In this document: positions 1 through 7,962 of the stretch, piece after piece
How the letters are laid out: each line of letters starts with the position of its first letter
Position numbering within the stretch: position 1 is the first letter of the stretch
DNA from: a virus
Virus record (IMG/VR): IMGVR_UViG_3300030451_003628
Coordinates: 1-20,293 of that record
Strand: one strand, 5' to 3'
Length of the DNA: 20,293 bases
Notes under the pieces: generated by a model
What the model was told of the DNA's origin: nothing
The model's database searches: none
Seen by the model: the letters and a program-made list of their open reading frames with translations, nothing else
Translations under genes and position numbers: made by a program

Positions 1-108
1 TTCCTTAATACCTTTTCTTGTCATACCAGCACCTTTTTTGGTAGGACGATAATTACCGCCTTTACCTACGGTTCTGCGTATTGGTTTTGATTTTCTCTTA
101 GTTGCCAT
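1..108 (-). CDS. Small basic phage protein, N-terminal part (possible DUF5872 family)
   Basis: The first 36 codons of a gene that runs off the left edge. The visible part is strongly basic, beginning MATKRKSKPIRRTVGKGG and continuing with RPTKKGAGMTRKG. This pattern resembles the N-terminus of small basic phage proteins of the DUF5872 type, whose diagnostic C-terminal part (PGSKLKTAVT-like) would lie outside the window, so the family call is from memory and tentative. It is the last visible gene of the late minus-strand series, about 50 bases after the preceding gene. The charge suggests nucleic-acid binding or a virion-associated role, which is inference. Confidence 0.6.
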   Translation of the reverse strand, partial: MATKRKSKPIRRTVGKGGNYRPTKKGAGMTRKGIKE

Positions 109-160
109 AATTAAAATGTAGTAGCACCATAATAAGTGCTACTACAAAAAGTTTCAAACA

Positions 161-460
161 CTAAGAGTGAAAGACAGTTACTCTATCTATATTACTTAAT
201 ACAACGTGAATACCGTCTTCAAATAAAACTCCAGAATCTGGAATATTCATTGTTTCAGTATCATTTGCGTTGCAAGGAGCAATTAATATGGTAGAGCCTG
301 ATACAGTACCGTCTCTAAAAGTAACGGTGCCGTCAGAAGATCCTCCAGCTATTATATAACCTCTCAATCTTGATCTACCGTTTTGCAAAACTGCGCCACC
401 GGTAGCAGAAGAAGTGGTTGTAGCCGTCTTTACATCTGATCCTACAATTCTACCTGCCAT
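161..460 (-). CDS. Small structural-type phage protein, 99 aa
   Basis: I do not recognise a named family. The protein is rich in Gly, Ser, Thr and Val with alternating beta-strand-like segments, for example GAVLQNGRSRLRGYIIAG and VTFRDGTVSGSTILIAP. It has no coiled coil, signal peptide or membrane segment. This is the look of a small all-beta virion protein such as a head decoration or adaptor protein. An AGGAG site lies six bases before the ATG. It sits directly after another beta-rich protein in the late operon, which supports a virion role. Function is inference only. Confidence 0.75.
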   Translation of the reverse strand: MAGRIVGSDVKTATTTSSATGGAVLQNGRSRLRGYIIAGGSSDGTVTFRDGTVSGSTILIAPCNANDTETMNIPDSGVLFEDGIHVVLSNIDRVTVFHS

Positions 461-475
461 AATTATCTCCTAGTA

Positions 476-982
476 TTAAGCGTCAGCAAATGGAGTTACT
501 AAAGTTCCTGAACCTAAAGTGATTCCTTCTACAGCATACTTAGCGCTTGCTATAGCGTGAACTTTAATAATGCTTCCTGCTAATCCGCCTTTGGTTGATC
601 CGTTAAGTGTAATAACATCGTTAGTAGCACCTGAAATAAAGGTTTTACCTGTTGCGTTGTTAACACCAGTATATAAACCACCAACAAACTTATCAGTACC
701 GTCTGTTTTGATATCTAAATCAGTAGCTGCGGTAACAATAACAAAGGTAAATGATGCACCTAAATTATTGGTTTGATTTGGATCTGTTGGATCGCTTGGT
801 GTAGTAGTAACAATTGAAGGTAATGTAAATTTACCATCAGCGTCATTACATAGAAGTATCTTACCTGCATGTGCGTCTACAGTTAAGGATGTGTCAGCTG
901 TAAGACTTACGGTTGCGTTAGTCCCTGCTGAAATAAATCCTGCCAAAGATTTGACTGGACCTGAAAAAGTTGATTTAGCCAT
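476..982 (-). CDS. Beta-rich structural-type phage protein, 168 aa
   Basis: The protein starts MAKSTFSGPVKSLAGFISAG and is built almost entirely of short beta-like strands rich in Thr, Ala, Gly and Val, ending in TLGSGTLVTPFADA. Proteins with the MAKSTFSGPVKS-type start occur beside capsid genes in marine phages and are usually annotated as virion or decoration proteins; that is recalled and not checked. GGAG lies six bases before the ATG. Only 15 bases separate it from the next gene, so the two are probably co-transcribed and may act together on the capsid surface. No enzyme motif is visible. Confidence 0.8.
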   Translation of the reverse strand: MAKSTFSGPVKSLAGFISAGTNATVSLTADTSLTVDAHAGKILLCNDADGKFTLPSIVTTTPSDPTDPNQTNNLGASFTFVIVTAATDLDIKTDGTDKFVGGLYTGVNNATGKTFISGATNDVITLNGSTKGGLAGSIIKVHAIASAKYAVEGITLGSGTLVTPFADA

Positions 983-1078
983 TGTATTCTCCTGCTAAAT
1001 TAGTTGCGCCATCTTTGGAGTAAGTCTGCCGAGTCAGTTGGAGCAACAAGTTACCTCGGTTTAGATAACTATACTACT

Positions 1079-1495
1079 TTAGCAGTCTTGAGGGAAGTTT
1101 TCTTTTGACTTGAGTATCTGTTCTCTACAGCTAAATAAAGCTTGATAAGATTCTTTTATTGAGGGGTCTTTACCAAATTCATCTAACATATCTTGGCCTA
1201 TCATTTCTACTAAAGAAATAACAGTAGTCATTCTGCCTTGGATATCTTGTATTTTTTGGGAATCTTTTGAACTCATTTCTGCCTCGATTTTCTGTCTTAT
1301 ATCATAACCTTCTAGCCAATTTTTTACATTAACTATTTTCTTATCATAGTCAGAATATGTTTCCCAATCACGTATTTGTTCAATATTTCTGCCGCATCCT
1401 TGACATCTTTCGTCAAAAGGGGCCATAGACGTAGTACAACGACCAGTGCAGGGTGAGTTTGCTAGGGACAAACTCGAATGTAAACCAGTATTCAT
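1079..1495 (-). CDS. DUF1289 cysteine-motif protein with C-terminal extension
   Basis: Residues 13-55 match the DUF1289 pattern: SPCTGRC, then CQGCGRNIEQIRDWETYSD, giving Cys16, Cys20, Cys31 and Cys34 in a CX3C-X10-CX2C arrangement followed by the typical W-x(2,3)-S-D segment. DUF1289 proteins are short, mostly proteobacterial, and presumed to bind a metal or Fe-S cluster; no activity is established. Here a helical extension of about 80 residues follows, ending in another pair of cysteines (Cys123 and Cys138). The gene lies just past the capsid terminator and has a candidate promoter of its own, so it looks like a moron, an independently expressed extra gene in a late operon. There is no clear Shine-Dalgarno site. 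ATG 1495 is the only ATG upstream of the first cysteine, and the promoter spacing suggests a leaderless or nearly leaderless message. Confidence 0.8.
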   Translation of the reverse strand: MNTGLHSSLSLANSPCTGRCTTSMAPFDERCQGCGRNIEQIRDWETYSDYDKKIVNVKNWLEGYDIRQKIEAEMSSKDSQKIQDIQGRMTTVISLVEMIGQDMLDEFGKDPSIKESYQALFSCREQILKSKENFPQDC

Positions 1496-1499
1496 AGTA

Positions 1500-1528
1500 T
1501 TTATAATTGGTTTACGTAGATTCTACAA
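1500..1528 (-). promoter_or_regulatory. Candidate sigma70 promoter for the DUF1289 gene
   Basis: On the minus strand TTGTAG (1528-1523) and TATAAA (1505-1500) are separated by exactly 17 bases. The -10 box ends only four bases before the ATG, so the transcript would start at or next to the start codon. It lies between the capsid terminator and the DUF1289 gene, which is where a private promoter would be needed. Confidence 0.4.
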
Positions 1529-1576
1529 TAAGAATCTTATTAAAGGTAGCTTTTTGTAAATTTATTTTAGATAAAG

Positions 1577-1600
1577 GAAAGGGAGCCGAAGCTCCCTTTC
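1577..1600 (-). terminator. Intrinsic terminator after the major capsid gene (UUCG tetraloop)
   Basis: A perfect 10-bp stem, GAAAGGGAGC paired with GCTCCCTTTC, encloses a 4-base loop. Read on the minus strand the loop is TTCG closed by C-G, the extra-stable cUUCGg tetraloop, followed by the U-rich CTTTATCT. It lies 36 bases beyond the capsid stop codon and fits termination of the capsid transcript. Confidence 0.8.
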
Positions 1601-1635
1601 AGTAGGTTTAAACAACCCACCCCGAGAAACGGGTA

Positions 1636-2544
1636 TTAAGCACCTTGAGATGCAAATACTGCTCTCCAGTTGGAGAATCCGAAGCTGTATCTCTCTCTGG
1701 CTTTATATCTCATATTGCCAGTATCGAAATCACCTTCTAGTGCAGTTTGCATTGGGCTTCTTTGGAAATGTTTAAATCCATCAGGACAATCAGTTTTTAA
1801 GAACCAAGCGTCAGTATCTGTTAGATAGTGGTTAACCACGTATCCTTCAGGAACCATGCCCATGTTCTTAATAGCGTTGATGTCGTTGTCAGATGTACCG
1901 ACTCTTCCTGGAGTCTCTAGTAATCTGTCAGCAACAAATTGCAACTGAGGTGGAACAATCAACTTTGTACCTTGTAATGCAATCGCTAGATTTCTGTCGT
2001 CAGTTAAAGTTGAAACAGAAATAAGAGCGTCTTCTAATGAAGTTTCATTAAGGTCAGTATAAGTTGATGGTCTGTTACTTGCAGTTCCACCGCCACCTAG
2101 AGGGTGAGCGTTAGAAACAAGAGGTTGACCGTCACCACCAGTAAAGTTGGTGTCAAACGCGTTATTTAATACTGAAGCAGCTTTAATCTGCTTTGTATTT
2201 GCCATAGATCTAGCCAAGGCTTTTGTATACCTTGAACCAAGTCTGTCGTATAGATTGTCTTCGATAGCTTCTTCTGTAAGAGCAAAAGCCAGAGCTACTG
2301 TTTCGTGGCTGTATCTTGAAGTGTAACCTTCAGTTGCGTTATCAAATGAAACGCCTGCGCCTTCAGCTTTAGTTTGTGCATTACCAAAGCCTACGATTAG
2401 TACCTCTTCTTCAAATGCTCTATCTGAAGATTCAGTTTCAAAGATTTCTGCGTGCTCATTGTCGTACCTAGCGTATTCCATGCCAAACAAGGCATTCAAA
2501 CCAGGCTCGAGTTCTTTTGCTAATTGTGAACGATTAATCGCCAT
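1636..2544 (-). CDS. Major capsid protein (Mu gpT-like, HK97 fold expected)
   Basis: This 302-residue protein should form the icosahedral shell. The N-terminus (MAINRSQLAKELEPGLNALF) and the acidic region through residue 45 resemble Mu gpT-like major head subunits. The segment PLVSNAHPLGGG at 141-152 corresponds to the family's conserved NxHP loop, and the C-terminal RYSFGFSNWRAVFAS region at about 286-300 is also typical. Length is normal for the family. Position agrees: the scaffold gene is upstream, a decoration-like protein lies immediately before it with a two-base gap, and a strong terminator follows. GGAG lies seven bases before the ATG, inside the end of the upstream gene, so translation may be coupled. 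The HK97 fold is known for the family and inferred here. Confidence 0.88.
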   Translation of the reverse strand: MAINRSQLAKELEPGLNALFGMEYARYDNEHAEIFETESSDRAFEEEVLIVGFGNAQTKAEGAGVSFDNATEGYTSRYSHETVALAFALTEEAIEDNLYDRLGSRYTKALARSMANTKQIKAASVLNNAFDTNFTGGDGQPLVSNAHPLGGGGTASNRPSTYTDLNETSLEDALISVSTLTDDRNLAIALQGTKLIVPPQLQFVADRLLETPGRVGTSDNDINAIKNMGMVPEGYVVNHYLTDTDAWFLKTDCPDGFKHFQRSPMQTALEGDFDTGNMRYKARERYSFGFSNWRAVFASQGA

Positions 2545-2546
2545 GA

Positions 2547-3125
2547 TTATACTCCTGCTGTTTGAGCGTAGAAATGCTCGTTAATTTTGACAATCATGTT
2601 AACGTTTCCAGACTGAGATCCAGTACCCAAACTATTGTTATCAGGATCACCTGAAAAACCAATAATTCTTAACTGAGCCGCAGTTGTAGCCATAGTTCCG
2701 CTGATTTCAACAGCAGAAATACCAGTTTTTGTAGAACCAGCAGTGTAAGCAATGTCAGCATTCAAACCTACAACAGTTTGAGTAACTGAACCAGTTGCTG
2801 CACTTTGGACTTCAAAAAGGGCTTCAGGATCGTCAACAACGAAAGCCACCGCATCTGATGAAACAGTACCGTTAGGCCAGTAAGCTGAATAGATTACATC
2901 GCCATTTGAGTCGGTATATTTACATCCCCTAAAGACGCCAAGTGCTAGATCACCAGCAGCAGCTACTAAAATAGTACCTGTGCTAGTCATTTTGACTAGG
3001 TCGCCTGAAAAGATATTTCCGGACGCGCCAGAAGCAATCGAGTATTCGGTAGTACCTGCAGTATTATAACCCGAACCAACTTGCCCTACTGGCTTTAGAC
3101 CGAAAGGTGCATCTTTATTTGCCAT
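2547..3125 (-). CDS. Capsid decoration-like / minor head protein, 192 aa
   Basis: The start MANKDAPFGLKPVGQVGSGY is the pattern of phage proteins of the APFGxxPVG type that sit next to the major capsid gene. The rest is a beta-rich domain with Gly/Thr/Ser turns (SGDLVKMTSTGTILVAAAGD and GVFRGCKYTDSNGDVIYSAYWPNG at about 40-86). No coiled coil, membrane segment or enzyme motif is seen. AAGG precedes the ATG. The gene is two bases upstream of the capsid gene, so near-equal expression is likely, as expected for a head-stabilising protein. A decoration role is inferred from composition and position. Confidence 0.75.
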   Translation of the reverse strand: MANKDAPFGLKPVGQVGSGYNTAGTTEYSIASGASGNIFSGDLVKMTSTGTILVAAAGDLALGVFRGCKYTDSNGDVIYSAYWPNGTVSSDAVAFVVDDPEALFEVQSAATGSVTQTVVGLNADIAYTAGSTKTGISAVEISGTMATTAAQLRIIGFSGDPDNNSLGTGSQSGNVNMIVKINEHFYAQTAGV

Positions 3126-3169
3126 AATATTACCTTTTATCTAAAAAGTTGTCTTAAGTGACTTAGAGA

Positions 3170-3646
3170 TTAATCTCTTTTGCCACCACCAAAAGTAACG
3201 CTTGAACTTCTCTGAGGTTTTAATATCGGAGAAGATGGATCAGATTCCTTCATCAAATCATTATCAATTGCATCCTGTTGGGATTGCGCACGATCAGAAT
3301 AGTAGGCGTTTCTTTCATCACGCGTTTCATTGGGAATCTTAGCCAAAAGCAAACCACCCACGGCTACTACACCAGCGTGCTTTCCATCGTCCATCGTTGG
3401 AAGCTCGAAATCTCCTATCTCTTCTTTACGCACTAGCTCAAAGCCTTCACGTAATCTTGACATAACATTTTTCTTATCTTCCTGACCGACAATTTCGGCT
3501 CTTATCCACCTGTAGGAATAACCTTCAGGTGCTGGTGGAGTCTCCAACATAGATGGGGGACGCCAAGGTTTGCGAGCGTTCATATCAGCTCGAGTATCTG
3601 CAGAACGTGGGGTTCTGTTGTTTGTTTTTTTGTTCTCTTTTGTCAT
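3170..3646 (-). CDS. Conserved phage protein between scaffold and decoration genes, 158 aa
   Basis: I do not recognise a named family. The N-terminal 30 residues are basic and probably disordered (KKTNNRTPRSADTRADMNAR). A compact middle follows with YSYRWIRAEIVGQEDKKN and MSRLREGFELVRKEE (about 43-78), then GGLLLAKIPNETRDERNAYY, and a Gln/Asp/Ser-rich tail ending in FGGGKRD. The YRWIR...LREGFE pattern recurs, to my memory, in marine phage head modules without a known role. AAGG lies before the ATG, inside the intergenic gap of six bases after the scaffold gene. A small virion or assembly factor is the most natural guess. Confidence 0.75.
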   Translation of the reverse strand: MTKENKKTNNRTPRSADTRADMNARKPWRPPSMLETPPAPEGYSYRWIRAEIVGQEDKKNVMSRLREGFELVRKEEIGDFELPTMDDGKHAGVVAVGGLLLAKIPNETRDERNAYYSDRAQSQQDAIDNDLMKESDPSSPILKPQRSSSVTFGGGKRD

Positions 3647-3652
3647 AGTTTC

Positions 3653-4567
3653 TTACCTTTTAATATGTTTAGCGTATTCTTGAACCGGTACATTCAAACG
3701 ACGCGCCATTTCAACTTCGCTTTTGGTAAGTCTAACTTGTCGTTTGCGTCCAGAGCCTTCAGACCTTACAGCCGGGGCAACAGTTTGTTGCATCTTCTGT
3801 TTCGGTTTGACTTCCCCACCGTCTTCAAACTTATGAGGAAACTCAACTCTGATACGTTTATCTATCTCATCATAATACATTGAATCAGCAGGATCAAACC
3901 CTTCTTCTTCAATTAATTTGCGATGAATGTTAAAAGCAGCCAACGTCATGGTTTCATCTTCACCAAACCACTTGTTTTTTTCTGCCCAATCTTGCGCTGC
4001 AGGATCAGGATCAGGTGCTGCTTGTTGAGCTGGTTGTTGATATTGTTGTTGAAAGTCTTGAACTGAAACGGGGGTTTGAGGAGCTTCCTCAACCTTCATT
4101 TTAGTATTGACTAATTTACTTTCTTCAACCGTAATCTTATCTAAGATTTCTTGGGCTTTCGTTACTTTGTCCCAATCTTGTTCTTGATAAGCTGACTTTA
4201 AAACCGCATTTGCTTGAGCTCTTTGCGACTTTAATCTGTTCTCTGCTTCAGAATAATAATTTTGATGAGCCTCTGAATTAGAGGTCTTTAATTGATTATT
4301 TTCTTCTTGCAAAGATTTTGCGTATTCAAATGCTGATTGAGCAGCTCGTTCCTGCTCGCGCATTTTTTTGGTAAGCGTAGCAATCCGCTTTTGAACGTTC
4401 TTAGAATAATTTTCTAATTCGTCCTTGTCTTCGTCCTTTGCTTGTTCCTCTTCAGAAACATCTTCTACAGGCGCCGATTCATCTGCCTCTTCTTCAGGCA
4501 TTTCAAGCTCGACAACCTCACCATCTTCTACTTGTTCTTCTACTAAGTTTTTTTCTTCTTCTTGCAT
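3653..4567 (-). CDS. Probable capsid scaffolding protein
   Basis: This 304-residue protein shows the scaffold signature. The first 50 residues are extremely acidic (VEELEMPEEEADESAPVED-like), residues about 55-155 are a long predicted coiled coil (KRIATLTKKMREQERAAQSA, then further charged helix), and a Gln/Pro-rich linker follows at about 165-190. The C-terminal region contains DWAEKNKWFGEDETMTLAAF and RIRVEFPHKFEDG, a block found in scaffold proteins of several marine podovirus-like phages. The C-terminus is very basic (GSGRKRQVRLTKSEV), as expected for a capsid-binding tail. It sits between the portal and capsid genes, the usual scaffold slot. GAGG precedes the ATG. The scaffold assignment rests on architecture, region similarity recalled from memory, and position. 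Confidence 0.72.
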   Translation of the reverse strand: MQEEEKNLVEEQVEDGEVVELEMPEEEADESAPVEDVSEEEQAKDEDKDELENYSKNVQKRIATLTKKMREQERAAQSAFEYAKSLQEENNQLKTSNSEAHQNYYSEAENRLKSQRAQANAVLKSAYQEQDWDKVTKAQEILDKITVEESKLVNTKMKVEEAPQTPVSVQDFQQQYQQPAQQAAPDPDPAAQDWAEKNKWFGEDETMTLAAFNIHRKLIEEEGFDPADSMYYDEIDKRIRVEFPHKFEDGGEVKPKQKMQQTVAPAVRSEGSGRKRQVRLTKSEVEMARRLNVPVQEYAKHIKR

Positions 4568-4579
4568 GATTTCCTCACG

Positions 4580-5074
4580 TTACAGCGTGACAATGTCATC
4601 GGGATCAGAGATCGTAGCGATAACTTCATCATCGTTAATTATTCGGCATTCAGCATCATCGCCTAATTTAAAGCGAGCTCCTGCATACCTTCCTATAAGC
4701 ACCCATTGTTTTTCTTCACACCAAGGGATGTCACCAAACTTGTCTTTGTCTTTATAACAAAGCGGGCCCATCTTCACCACATACGCAACAACTGAGGCTA
4801 GCGCTTCTCTGTCAACCGTATCTTTTACTAAAGTAATACCACCTTTAGAAACACCCCTTCCTTTGTAAGGAAGAATAAGCATGCGCCATCCACTAGGATT
4901 TGGCATCCGTTCTACAAGTGATTTTGACATTAGAGTCGGATCTAGGACTCTCTCTTCTGGACTAACAAAAGCAGTATCTGTTTCAGATTCTTTTTCTGTT
5001 TCTTTTTTGGTTTTTTTAGCTTCCGCTTCGACCTCTGCCGCTACGTGGTCAGGGACTAATATCTTCTCCGTCAT
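4580..5074 (-). CDS. Viral co-chaperonin, GroES-like
   Basis: Residues about 61-164 follow the Cpn10 fold order: GWRMLILPY matches the first strand (PLHDRVIV in GroES), KGRGVSKGGITLVKDT matches the mobile loop with GGITL in place of GGIVL, ASVVAYVVKMGP matches RGEVLAVGNG, KQWVLIGRYAGARFKLGDD matches the GD(I/V)V-x(4)-G segment, and EVIATISDPDDI matches the closing LIMSESDILAI strand. GroES caps GroEL to fold proteins; phage versions such as T4 gp31 are known to be needed for capsid folding. A 58-residue charged, Lys/Glu-rich N-terminal extension is unusual. The start is set at ATG 5074, ten bases after GAGG; a TTG at 5080 is possible. The gene lies inside the head module, overlapping the small gene before it. 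Confidence 0.83.
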   Translation of the reverse strand: MTEKILVPDHVAAEVEAEAKKTKKETEKESETDTAFVSPEERVLDPTLMSKSLVERMPNPSGWRMLILPYKGRGVSKGGITLVKDTVDREALASVVAYVVKMGPLCYKDKDKFGDIPWCEEKQWVLIGRYAGARFKLGDDAECRIINDDEVIATISDPDDIVTL

Positions 5075-5258
5075 CTTCAACTATCCTCTTTAGCAATTCT
5101 CTAAGTTCCATCTCTACGTCGTCGAGAGAATTGTAGCGACCACGTAGATATTGATAATCTTCAAAAGATTTAACGCCGTTTAATAACTGAGCGTTAATAT
5201 CTTCCTTCTTCTCCTTTAGCTGTTTTTTAAGTTGGTCAGCTATCCAAATGACTGACAT
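5049..5258 (-). CDS. Small coiled-coil phage protein next to portal gene, 69 aa
   Basis: An all-helical, charged protein starting MSVIWIADQLKKQLKEKKED and containing YLRGRYNSLDDVEMELRELLKRI, with a very acidic C-terminus. Similar short proteins with an x-WIAxxL start and an LRGxxxxLxxVE block occur beside portal genes in other phages; no function is known to me. Its ATG overlaps the stop of the upstream gene by one base, and its 3' end overlaps the co-chaperonin start by 26 bases, which argues for translational coupling and for the gene being real. Confidence 0.7.
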   Translation of the reverse strand: MSVIWIADQLKKQLKEKKEDINAQLLNGVKSFEDYQYLRGRYNSLDDVEMELRELLKRIVEDDGEDISP

Positions 5259-5458
5259 TAATAAACGCCAGAAAACTTACCGCCGAACTCAGCTTCACCC
5301 ATACCTCTTGCTTTACCTTTGCCCATTCCTGGCTTAGGTGTAGCGTCAGCGCTTACGTTCTTCATATCGTTAAAAGCAACGTTACCTTTATTTGAATAAG
5401 GTTGCTTCTTCAATATTTTAGGAGTTTCTAAATCTTTGATTTCAGTTCTTTTTATCAT
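5258..5458 (-). CDS. Small basic phage protein, 66 aa
   Basis: A short, basic, probably disordered protein ending in a Gly-rich motif, GKGKARGMGEAEFGGKFSGVY at about 46-66. Similar Gly-rich ends are found in small proteins beside the portal gene of related phages, from memory. No domain is recognised. The gene lies eight bases after the portal stop and its own stop overlaps the next ATG by one base, so it belongs to the late operon. A small virion or connector-associated role is only a guess. Confidence 0.65.
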   Translation of the reverse strand: MIKRTEIKDLETPKILKKQPYSNKGNVAFNDMKNVSADATPKPGMGKGKARGMGEAEFGGKFSGVY

Positions 5459-5466
5459 TTTCTTAT

Positions 5467-7962
5467 TTAATTAAGTTGGTTTAATCCTAAGTCGATTAAT
5501 TTTAGTTCTTTTTGCTGATCAAGTCTATCTTGAGCAGTTCCATCTCTCATTCTAGCGATATCTCGTTGCGCGTCAATTCTTTCTCGATCTATCTGATCTT
5601 GTCTTGCCTTTTCTTCAGCTCTGATTTGTTCTTTAACTGCAAACTGTTCTCTGTCTTGTTGTAACTCTTGACCTTTTAAAGCTAGCTCTTGTTTTCTTAT
5701 TTCTACAAGAGGATCTTCAGAAGGTGGAACAGCAACCTGCTGCGCAAACTGATTCATTAAATCAGTCATTATCGGAGCGCTGAACTGAGCCAAAATATCA
5801 TTAGCTTGTTGCGTAATTGCTGCAGCCTCTACTGGAGAAACTTGTTGCGCTTGCGCTTGAAGTTGTTGATATTGTTGTAAAGCTTCTGGAGGCATTTGTT
5901 GTTGCGCAATTAAATCAGCTTTCATTTGTAAATGTTGCATCACATGTGAATGCACGTTTGCTTGCACTTGAGCATTCATTTGCACCGGTTGCATGTTCAA
6001 TAAATTAATATGCGTTGCAATATGGGCATCATGGTTTTGCTGAATAAATGCTTGAGCTCCTTGACCTGCAAGTAAAGCTGAGTTTTCAAATCCAGCTTCA
6101 ATAGGTTTGGGTTCTGTATCAGGTGGTGGTATTAGTAAAGCATCAATATTGTCTACTCCTAAAGAAGCATACATTCTTCGATAAGCCTCATACACACCGT
6201 TAGGGCCATGAATCTGAGGATTGGATTGAACTAACTGCATCATTTCTTGAGCCATTACAATTCTTTGGCTGGTTGAGAAAATATCTGGATTTGATACTGG
6301 GAATACGTCTACCTTTTCATCAAAGTCAGCTTGTTTAACTTGCATCATTCCACCAGCTATTGCATACGGATAAACATCTGGAAGACTTTTAGCAAAAATA
6401 TCTGCAAGCAAATCAAATTCTTTTTTCTGCGCTGAATGTAAACGCTTATGAATTGCAGATAAAACTTTAGTTGACCTTTCAAGTAAAGCGAGTGTGGTTC
6501 CAACCGGAGCTTGAGCGTTGCCTTCGCCTACATTTATTTCGGCGATTGAAGCAAAACGCTGTCCTGATTGAACCAACAATCCTAATAAATTTAATAAGGT
6601 TCCGCTTGGTTCTTTGAACGGCAACGGTTGAATTGCATCTCTAAGACTCCCTGCTGGAGCATCCACATCTCTAAACTCACCCGGCTGAATCGGAGAATCT
6701 TCATCTCTAATTCTAATACCTCTGGTTTTAAAACCAGCCGGTAAGTTAGATAACGTTCCAGCGTCAATCAATTGTCTAACAATTGAAGTCGAAGCTTTGG
6801 ATAGTCCGCCAATCATATGGGTTAAACCAAATCCGTAAAAACCTAGTCCAGGCAAAAACTTAAAGTGAACAAAATATTCAATCTTGTTTTTCATTGGATC
6901 GTCTTCAGCAAAGTTTCTTCTGATTGAAAGGATGTTGTCTGAATTGGTATCAATAGTTACGATGTAAGGCAGTTTGACTTCAGTAAAGTCACCGTCTTCA
7001 TCTTTGTCTTCAAAACCTTCGAGGTCTAAGTTGCAATGAATTTCGTAAAGATTACATACTTCACCGGTATCGTAAGAAGGTCTTATTCCTTCTAGTTTTT
7101 CTTGTTCGCTTTCTAGTCCAGCATCAATTGTTTCATCATCACCGGTATCAACTTTTACATTTCTATAAAAACCAATTGCTTGAAGTTTTTTAACTTCGTT
7201 TTCAGGCATCTTAATTAGATGCGTAATTCTAGGGCAGTTTTCTAAATCTGTAGTGTAATAGGGAACGATTAAATCTTCTGGGGCTACAAACTTAGAAACT
7301 GCTCTGCCTAGATTTTCATCATAATAAACTTTCTTAAATGCACTTCCTGCAAGGGGCAGATAAAAAAGCATCTGATCTAAATCTTCGTCATACTCTTCCA
7401 TAACGTGAGTAATCTGATAATTCATAAACTCTTTTACGCGTTGCGCTTGTTCTTCGACTGCTGAATTGTATTCACCTACGACCTGAGTTTTAACAGGGCC
7501 TTGAGGTGGCAATAATTCTTTATAAGCTTGCGCTTGGAATTGAGTGACACTCTCTCCAAGCAAAGGATGGATCACGCCACTTGCTCCTTCAAACGGCTCT
7601 GATCTCTCTTCATCAAATTTCATACCGAGGTATTTCAATCCATCGGTATAAGTTTTCTCCCAGTCTTCGCGAGCAGACTTGTCGTTTTCAATTGCAGACA
7701 TCAACTCAACATATATTTTGTCAAGTTCATTCTCAGAAACGACTTCGGCTAAGTTTTCTCCAAAACCTAGTCCAGGCATTTCGACTTCAGGCTCTCCCAA
7801 GATGACAGAACCGTCGTCTTGTACTTGAATGCCTTCTTCGTCTAGACCTTCTAAAACTTCAATAATTTGTTCATCAAGATCATCGGCTGATCTTTCGGTT
7901 GTTAAATCTTGTACGGGCTCAGCTGTTTGCGCTGGATCGGGTACCTGTCTTTCAATTGCCAT
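5467..7962 (-). CDS. Portal protein (P22-like size and layout)
   Basis: This 831-residue protein should form the dodecameric portal ring through which DNA enters the head. After an acidic N-terminal 90 residues comes the portal core: REDWEKTYTDGLKYLGM, SEPFEGASGVIHPLLGESV, LLPPQGPVKTQVVGE and EDLDQMLFYLPLAGSAFKKV, followed by a FVAPEDLIVPYYTTDLENC block. About residues 380-560 hold helices typical of the clip and stem (GLTHMIGGLSKASTSIVRQL). From about 640 the protein becomes Gln/His/Met-rich and then a long charged coiled coil (RKQELALKGQELQQDREQFA), consistent with a barrel-like C-terminus. It lies immediately downstream of the large terminase, with ATG and terminase stop overlapping by one base. 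Length fits P22-like portals more than the shorter HK97 type. Confidence 0.85.
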   Translation of the reverse strand: MAIERQVPDPAQTAEPVQDLTTERSADDLDEQIIEVLEGLDEEGIQVQDDGSVILGEPEVEMPGLGFGENLAEVVSENELDKIYVELMSAIENDKSAREDWEKTYTDGLKYLGMKFDEERSEPFEGASGVIHPLLGESVTQFQAQAYKELLPPQGPVKTQVVGEYNSAVEEQAQRVKEFMNYQITHVMEEYDEDLDQMLFYLPLAGSAFKKVYYDENLGRAVSKFVAPEDLIVPYYTTDLENCPRITHLIKMPENEVKKLQAIGFYRNVKVDTGDDETIDAGLESEQEKLEGIRPSYDTGEVCNLYEIHCNLDLEGFEDKDEDGDFTEVKLPYIVTIDTNSDNILSIRRNFAEDDPMKNKIEYFVHFKFLPGLGFYGFGLTHMIGGLSKASTSIVRQLIDAGTLSNLPAGFKTRGIRIRDEDSPIQPGEFRDVDAPAGSLRDAIQPLPFKEPSGTLLNLLGLLVQSGQRFASIAEINVGEGNAQAPVGTTLALLERSTKVLSAIHKRLHSAQKKEFDLLADIFAKSLPDVYPYAIAGGMMQVKQADFDEKVDVFPVSNPDIFSTSQRIVMAQEMMQLVQSNPQIHGPNGVYEAYRRMYASLGVDNIDALLIPPPDTEPKPIEAGFENSALLAGQGAQAFIQQNHDAHIATHINLLNMQPVQMNAQVQANVHSHVMQHLQMKADLIAQQQMPPEALQQYQQLQAQAQQVSPVEAAAITQQANDILAQFSAPIMTDLMNQFAQQVAVPPSEDPLVEIRKQELALKGQELQQDREQFAVKEQIRAEEKARQDQIDRERIDAQRDIARMRDGTAQDRLDQQKELKLIDLGLNQLN

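Noticed and set aside
570-776. Plus-strand 68-codon frame
   Set aside because: It is antisense to the structural-type gene at 476-982 with no ribosome site or family resemblance.
1032-1062. CCGAG...CTCGG inverted repeat after the DUF1289 gene as a terminator
   Set aside because: The stem is only five pairs with a long loop and no U-tract, so termination cannot be supported.
4425-4757. Plus-strand frame rich in serine
   Set aside because: It is the reverse of the acidic, Glu-rich coding sequence of the scaffold and co-chaperonin genes, a usual artefact of GAA/GAG-rich codons.
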